Source: CAYZBF01 sp964476585 (GTDB lineage Bacteria; Hydrothermota; UBA3072). Taken from it: 37,413 nt of DNA. The DNA lies in the NCBI GenBank assembly GCA_964476585.1, contig CAYZBF010000022.1:1-37413 (forward strand). Direction: 5' to 3'. The notes beneath the pieces were generated by a model. It was not told the origin of the DNA and did no database searches. It saw nothing but the letters and a program-made list of their open reading frames with translations. This document shows, one piece after another, positions 32,996 through 37,413 of this stretch (position 1 is the first letter of the stretch; every line of letters starts with the position of its first letter). The position numbers and the translations under genes were made by a program.

Positions 32996-33023
32996 TTGTA
33001 AAAAATTCAAATTTAGGTATAAT
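32996..33023 (+). promoter_or_regulatory. Promoter giving a leaderless mRNA for mntA-hepT
   Basis: TTGTAA (32996-33001, 4 of 6) and a perfect TATAAT (33018-33023) are spaced by 16 nt. The ATG follows 6 nt after the -10 box and no SD exists. Confidence 0.65.
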
Positions 33024-33029
33024 GAAATT

Positions 33030-33434
33030 ATGACTAAAAGGAAATTACCAGAAGTTAATAAGGCACATGAAAAATTGTGTGAATACTTTAAAGAAAGGGA
33101 GGAAATACTTTTTTCTTTCCTTTTTGGCTCATTGGCTAACAATATGACGACAGGTGTAAGTGATATTGATATTGCAATTATGGTAGACCCTACTAGAGTG
33201 AATGAATCAGATTACCGATATGGTTACAAAGCTGAGTTAATATCTGAGTTGATATCTTTACTCTCATTTAATGATATAGATCTTGTTATCTTAAACGATG
33301 CATCTTTACTCCTGAAGCATAGAATTGTAAAATTCGGTGAGTTAATCTATAGCAAGGATGATAGACTGAGTTTTGAATTTCAGATTAAAACTCTGGAACG
33401 GTATCTCGATCTCCAACCATTGGGTGTTTTTTAG
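33030..33434 (+). CDS. mntA: MNT-type nucleotidyltransferase, antitoxin MntA
   Basis: A 134-residue minimal nucleotidyltransferase. The family motif is complete: G33-S34 (LFGSLANN), D45 and D47 (VSDIDIAIMV), and a third acidic position at D84 (NDIDLVIL). In characterised pairs, MntA adds AMP to a tyrosine of the HepT toxin and so silences it. The hepT partner follows after 9 nt. It has its own leaderless-type promoter. Confidence 0.9.
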   Translation: MTKRKLPEVNKAHEKLCEYFKEREEILFSFLFGSLANNMTTGVSDIDIAIMVDPTRVNESDYRYGYKAELISELISLLSFNDIDLVILNDASLLLKHRIVKFGELIYSKDDRLSFEFQIKTLERYLDLQPLGVF

Positions 33435-33443
33435 AGAATTTTA

Positions 33444-33866
33444 ATGATCGATAAAGAAAGAGTTGAAAAGAAATTAAATCTACTTGCGGGAACCCTAACA
33501 GAATTGGAAAAGCTAAGCGATCTATCCTACGAAACACTCACATCTTCCCTTCAGAAACAGTGGGCAGCTGAACACGGTTTACAACTGGCTATACAGACAC
33601 TCCTTGATATAGGGAGTCATATTTTAGTAGAGGCAGGGGAACGAGGAATAGACAATTATACTGATGTAATAAAATTACTGGGAGAAAAGGATGTTCTCCC
33701 TGTTGAATTTGCAAATTCAATTCAGAGTATGGCAGGTCTTAGAAATATACTTGTCCATGAATATACTGAAGTTGATCTGAATGTCATATTTAAAATACTT
33801 AATTCACGTTTGGAAGATTTCAGGCGGTTTATTTCTTTTATCCGCAGGTATATAGACAAAAATTAA
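33444..33866 (+). CDS. hepT: HEPN-domain toxin HepT (DUF86)
   Basis: A 140-residue all-helical protein. The HEPN RNase motif R-x4-H-x-Y is intact: R100, H105, Y107 (LRNILVHEYTEVD). The Tyr is the residue modified by MntA in studied systems. The pair acts as a toxin-antitoxin module, and such pairs often lie next to defence genes. Here a restriction-modification enzyme follows on the same strand after about 300 nt of repeats. No clear SD is present, so translation is probably coupled to mntA. Confidence 0.9.
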   Translation: MIDKERVEKKLNLLAGTLTELEKLSDLSYETLTSSLQKQWAAEHGLQLAIQTLLDIGSHILVEAGERGIDNYTDVIKLLGEKDVLPVEFANSIQSMAGLRNILVHEYTEVDLNVIFKILNSRLEDFRRFISFIRRYIDKN

Positions 33867-33883
33867 TTAAATATTGATTCACC

Positions 33884-33907
33884 ATTCAATTATTTAACCA
33901 TTTAACT
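33884..33907. repeat. Octamer array, three ATTYAAYY units
   Basis: Units are ATTCAATT, ATTTAACC, ATTTAACT. Similar octamers lie at 14196-14211 and 32853-32860. The rest of 33867-34163 is repeat-like and shows no gene. Confidence 0.65.
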
Positions 33908-33972
33908 CTCTTCAACTATAGAGTGGTAAATGGTGACTCTTGGCCTCTTTAATTAGACACTGATTCACACAA

Positions 33973-34046
33973 AATCTTAGGTTTTAGGTCTTAGCTTCAC
34001 ACCTCATCTACCCATTTACATTGTATTTTGCACTGATGCTGTTAGC
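33973..34046. repeat. 74-nt composite repeat, copy 2
   Basis: It opens TCTTAGG, TTTTAGG, TCTTAGC, TTCACAC at the same positions as copy 1 (31791-31864), with substitutions only. It runs on into GCTGTTA, GCTGTAT, GCTGAGG heptamers. Confidence 0.75.
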
Positions 34047-34073
34047 TGTATGCTGAGGCTGTAAGCTATTTTC

Positions 34074-34101
34074 GACTATTGACTACTGACTATAGACTAA
34101 T
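34074..34101. repeat. Heptamer array, four GACT-units
   Basis: Units are GACTATT, GACTACT, GACTATA, GACTAAT. The array lies immediately before the candidate promoter of the restriction-modification gene. Confidence 0.85.
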
Positions 34102-34106
34102 TGTTC

Positions 34107-34134
34107 TTGACTTTCCCTCTAATCCTCCTATTTT
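34107..34134 (+). promoter_or_regulatory. Candidate promoter of the restriction-modification gene
   Basis: TTGACT (34107-34112) and TATTTT (34129-34134, 4 of 6) are spaced by 16 nt, just after a heptamer array. Confidence 0.4.
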
Positions 34135-34163
34135 TATAAAGATAGTGAACAAATGGAGTCAAA

Positions 34164-37100
34164 TTGCTGAAATCATATCTAAAGAAATTACTTGATATAA
34201 CGGGTAGGGGAGATGCAAGGGAGGAAAGTTATTATGAAGCACTTTCCTGGTTATTATCTGGATATGCTGATTCTTCTGTAGATAAGGATATTCGAATTAC
34301 AACCTTACCAAAAAGAACGGAAGCTGGCAATCCTGATTTTAGAATCTGGGATGGAAAACAGCACATCGTTGGATATATTGAAGCAAAACCACCGAGTACT
34401 GAGAATTTAGACCATATAGAAACTACAGAACAGTTAAAAAGATATCGTCATACCTTCCCAAATCTTATCTTAACAAACTTCTTTGAATTCAGACTCTATC
34501 GTGATGGGAATGTGGTAGATAGAGTTAATGTTGCAAGACCATTTATAATGCATGAACTTGGTAAAGTTCCACCTGTGGAGAAGAAAGGCGATTTCTTTAA
34601 CCTACTCGAAAAGTTCTTTTCTTTCTCTCTACCAAAAGTCTACAATGCAGAAAAACTGGCTATTGAATTAGCAAAAAGGACTCGATTTTTAAGGGATGAG
34701 GTAATAGCAGAGGAATTACAGGAAGAAGAGACCCGTCTGCGTCTACCTGAGCTAACACGGCAGACAGGTGCGGACACGCACAGGCAGGGAAATGGGAAAG
34801 GTTACATCCTTGGTTTTTACGATGCCTTCAAGAAATGTCTTATAAGCGGTCTTTCAAAGGAAGATTTTGCGGACCTTTATTCACAGACCATAACCTACGG
34901 ACTCTTTGCTGCACGGACCCGTTCTGAGGATAGCTTTAATAGAAAACTTGCTTACGATAATATTCCCCACACCATTGGAATACTGCGAGATGTTTTTGAA
35001 TTTATATCCCTGGGTAAGGTTCCTGCTCAGATGGAATGGATTATTGACGATATTTCTGAAGTATTAGCAGTTACTGATGTGAGGAATATTCTTCACGAGT
35101 ATTTTCACGAAGGCAAAGGTAAAGACCCTATAGTTCACTTTTACGAGACCTTCCTGGCTGAATATGACCCAAGAACGAGGGAAAAGAGAGGTGTTTATTA
35201 CACACCAGAGCCAGTAGTCTCTTATATCGTCCGTTCCTTACATCATATTTTAAAAGAACATTTCAATAAACCCGATGGCTTTGCATCTGATTCTGTTACA
35301 GTTCTGGACCCTGCAGCAGGAACGCTTACCTTTATGGCTGAAGCAGCTAAACTGGCTGTGGAGGAGTTTGTATCTAAATATGGCGAGGGTGGAAAAGAAG
35401 AGTTCATCAAAGACCATATTCTTGAAAATTTCTATGCCTTTGAATTGATGATGGCACCTTATGCAGTAGGTCATTTGAAAATGTCCTTTCTTCTGGAAGA
35501 ACTTGGATATAAACTAAAAGAAGATGATAGATTCAAACTCTATCTTACTAATACACTGGAGATGGAAGAACTTGCAGAATCCCAGCTTCCCGGGATGGCT
35601 TCTCTCTCCGAAGAATCCCATTTAGCAGGAAAAGTAAAGAAAGAACAACCAATTCTGGTAATCCTCGGAAATCCACCATATTCAGGGATATCTGTTAACG
35701 TTGGCGAATGGATCGATAGTTTGCTCAAAAAGGGTTACACAAAACTTGATAGTAGTTCAGATGATGGATATTATAAAGTTGATGGTAAACCTCTTGGAGA
35801 GAGAAATCCCAAATGGCTCCAAGATGATTATGTCAAGTTTATTCGTTTTGCGCAGTGGAAGATCGACCAGGCAGGTGAGGGTGTTTTAGGATTTGTCACA
35901 AACCATAGTTACCTTGATAATCCAACCTTCAGAGGAATGCGTGAATCCTTGATGAATAGTTTTAACAAGAGCTATATTTTAAATTTACATGGTAACACTT
36001 TAAAAAAAGAGAAGTGCCCTGACGGGTCAAAAGATGAAAATGTCTTTGACATTATGCAGGGGGTTGCTATTGCACTTTTCTTAAAAAAGAAAGGCGATGG
36101 TAAGAGATGTAAAGTCAATTACTCAGAAGTATGGGGATTGAGAAAGTATAAGTATGATTGGCTTTTTGAAAATGAGATAAAAACAACCAAATGGAAAGAA
36201 CTTTCCCCTAAATCTGAATTCTATTTTTATATTCCGAGGAACATCAGACTTTTGGAATTATATGAAAATTACCCCAAAATAACTGATATTTTTCCAATTA
36301 ATAATGTAGGAATTGTAACATCAAGAGATGGTTTCGTGATAGACTCTAGTAAAGAGGCACTTAAACGTCGTATTAGAATGTTTTGCGATGAAGAAATGCC
36401 AGATAAGCTTCTCCGCCAGACATTTAATTTGAAGGATAAATCAAACTGGAATCTAAAGAAAGCAAGAGAAAGTCTAAGGAAGGACAAAAATTTATTGGAT
36501 TCAATAACAAAGATATTATATAGACCTTTTGATATTCGCTGGATTTTTTATCACGATCAACTTATTGAAAGAGCCAGAAAAGAGGTCATGCGCCATATGC
36601 TTACTGACAATCTTTCAATCTGTTTTATGAGACAAGTTTCTTTAGATGAGGATTATACTCATTTTCTTATGAGTGAACTTATTGTTGACAACAGAACATT
36701 TTTAAGTAGTAAAGGAATTATTCAACAAGCGCCACTTTACCTTTACCCAGATATAAATAAAAAGGATCTTTTCAGCCATAAAAATGTGCTAAGAGAAAGG
36801 GTGCCTAATATCAATTCTGGGCTCCTCTCAATGCTCTCAGAAATATTCGTAAAAGAACCAACTCCAGTGGATATTTTTTATTACATTTATGGGGTTTTTT
36901 ATTCCAATATCTATAGAGAAAAATATGCTGAATTTTTAAAGATAGATTTCCCAAGAGTTCCTTTCACAAGAGATTATAAACTGTTTAGTAAAATGGGAGA
37001 ATATGGTAAAAGATTGGTTGATTTACACCTCTTAAAATCAAAAGAGCTAGACCCACCAATAGCAAAATTCCAGGGTGAAGGAGATGAGAGGGTTGAAAAA

Positions 37101-37403
37101 TATGAATACGACAAAAAAGGAAAGCGAGTCTACATAAATGAAAACCTGTCTGCGTGCGGACACGCACAGGCAGGCCAGTATTTTGAAGGAGTCCCAGAAG
37201 AAGTCTGGCAATATCAAATTGGCGGATATCAAGTGTGCAGGAAATGGCTTAGAGACAGAAAAAACGCAGGTAGGACCTTATCCCTTGATGACATAAAACA
37301 TTATTGCAAAATTGTCACCGCCATTCAAAAAACAATCCAAATCCAGAAAGAGATAGACAAAATTTATACGGAAGTTGAAAATCGAAAATGCTTAGAGTTT
37401 TAG
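34164..37403 (+). CDS. Single-chain type IIG/ISP-like restriction-modification enzyme
   Basis: A 1079-residue enzyme with nuclease, adenine methyltransferase and target-recognition parts in one chain. The N-terminal PD-(D/E)xK site is visible: E21, D58 (GNPDFRIWD), E73 and K75 (YIEAKP). The N6-adenine methyltransferase part follows: RGVYYTPEPVVSYIV, motif I DPAAGT (D382), motif IV NPPY (503-506). The C-terminal region (FEGVPEEVWQYQIGGYQVCRKWL) is the typical family end. No helicase motifs are seen, so it is not a classical type ISP translocase. Start is TTG 34164 with GGAG 5 nt upstream. Two palindromic-type repeat insertions lie in frame at residues about 198-209 and 994-1004. The gene is complete. 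Confidence 0.87.
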   Translation: MLKSYLKKLLDITGRGDAREESYYEALSWLLSGYADSSVDKDIRITTLPKRTEAGNPDFRIWDGKQHIVGYIEAKPPSTENLDHIETTEQLKRYRHTFPNLILTNFFEFRLYRDGNVVDRVNVARPFIMHELGKVPPVEKKGDFFNLLEKFFSFSLPKVYNAEKLAIELAKRTRFLRDEVIAEELQEEETRLRLPELTRQTGADTHRQGNGKGYILGFYDAFKKCLISGLSKEDFADLYSQTITYGLFAARTRSEDSFNRKLAYDNIPHTIGILRDVFEFISLGKVPAQMEWIIDDISEVLAVTDVRNILHEYFHEGKGKDPIVHFYETFLAEYDPRTREKRGVYYTPEPVVSYIVRSLHHILKEHFNKPDGFASDSVTVLDPAAGTLTFMAEAAKLAVEEFVSKYGEGGKEEFIKDHILENFYAFELMMAPYAVGHLKMSFLLEELGYKLKEDDRFKLYLTNTLEMEELAESQLPGMASLSEESHLAGKVKKEQPILVILGNPPYSGISVNVGEWIDSLLKKGYTKLDSSSDDGYYKVDGKPLGERNPKWLQDDYVKFIRFAQWKIDQAGEGVLGFVTNHSYLDNPTFRGMRESLMNSFNKSYILNLHGNTLKKEKCPDGSKDENVFDIMQGVAIALFLKKKGDGKRCKVNYSEVWGLRKYKYDWLFENEIKTTKWKELSPKSEFYFYIPRNIRLLELYENYPKITDIFPINNVGIVTSRDGFVIDSSKEALKRRIRMFCDEEMPDKLLRQTFNLKDKSNWNLKKARESLRKDKNLLDSITKILYRPFDIRWIFYHDQLIERARKEVMRHMLTDNLSICFMRQVSLDEDYTHFLMSELIVDNRTFLSSKGIIQQAPLYLYPDINKKDLFSHKNVLRERVPNINSGLLSMLSEIFVKEPTPVDIFYYIYGVFYSNIYREKYAEFLKIDFPRVPFTRDYKLFSKMGEYGKRLVDLHLLKSKELDPPIAKFQGEGDERVEKYEYDKKGKRVYINENLSACGHAQAGQYFEGVPEEVWQYQIGGYQVCRKWLRDRKNAGRTLSLDDIKHYCKIVTAIQKTIQIQKEIDKIYTEVENRKCLEF
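34769..34788. repeat. 20-nt repeat inside the restriction-modification gene, copy 1
   Basis: TGCGGACACGCACAGGCAGG lies here and again at 37155-37174 without mismatch. Here it is read as (G)ADTHRQ(G). The preceding bases are CAGACAGG, which is the reverse complement of the CCTGTCTG preceding copy 2. Confidence 0.85.
37155..37174. repeat. 20-nt repeat inside the restriction-modification gene, copy 2
   Basis: It is identical to 34769-34788 but read in another frame (ACGHAQAG). With the preceding CCTGTCTGCG it forms an imperfect palindrome around CGGA. It interrupts the usual path from a YIN-type strand to QYFEGVPEEVW. Confidence 0.85.
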
Positions 37404-37413
37404 GAATACCTTC

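Overview
The window is low-GC DNA from a bacterium with an outer membrane: it encodes an Omp85/BamA-like barrel protein, lipoproteins with lipoboxes, and an O-antigen/capsule type glycan locus. Several genes have strong Shine-Dalgarno (SD) sequences (AAGGAGG type). Others have none, and their ATG lies only 4-7 nt after a good -10 box, which points to leaderless mRNAs. The gene mix and the repeat-rich spacers suggest an uncultivated lineage such as WOR-3/Stahlbacteria or another FCB-like candidate phylum. That placement is inference only, with low confidence. A run of 10 Ns at 15202-15211 shows that this is a draft scaffold.

Layout. (1) 1-5452, plus strand: the tail of an unidentified gene, then an overlapping housekeeping run: murJ (lipid II flippase), scpB (chromosome segregation), an rluB-type pseudouridine synthase, and a DEDDh-exonuclease/DinG helicase fusion. 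(2) 5437-14007, plus strand: a glycan cluster with a GT4 glycosyltransferase, a UDP-sugar epimerase, a DegT-type sugar aminotransferase, a second glycosyltransferase, a ParB-like/methyltransferase protein, a GT4 enzyme, and an O-antigen ligase/polymerase with a TPR tail. (3) 14298-15245, minus: pfkA, with an assembly gap in its first ATP loop. (4) 15745-20262, minus: a second glycan operon with a GT4 enzyme, a methyltransferase-APH kinase fusion and a Wzx-like flippase. (5) 20838-22393, plus: WbpB-like dehydrogenase and WbpD-like acetyltransferase. With the DegT enzyme they could make a 2,3-diacetamido-uronic acid nucleotide sugar. (6) 22568-26874, plus: tRNA-Ala(GGC), a lipoprotein of unknown role, a periplasmic TPR protein, a small membrane-anchored protein and a small Omp85-like barrel protein. 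(7) 26884-31725, minus: an aminotransferase with an unrecognised 414-aa partner, a DUF6485-rhodanese pair, and a GT39-like membrane glycosyltransferase. (8) 32006-37403, plus: a small membrane protein, a MntA-HepT toxin-antitoxin pair and a single-chain type IIG/ISP-like restriction-modification enzyme.

The most unusual feature is not a gene. Many of the longer spacers are built from modular, degenerate tandem arrays with a strict 7-nt period (for example GACTNNN, GTCNNNN, TTAGGRN, TCTTAGN), plus 8-nt and 10-nt versions. Longer composite repeats and imperfect hairpins are made from the same material. Such arrays also occur inside genes: five heptamers sit in frame in the epimerase, the end of the O-antigen ligase (including its stop codon) is made of repeat units, and a 20-nt palindromic-type repeat sits twice in the restriction enzyme gene, read in two different frames.
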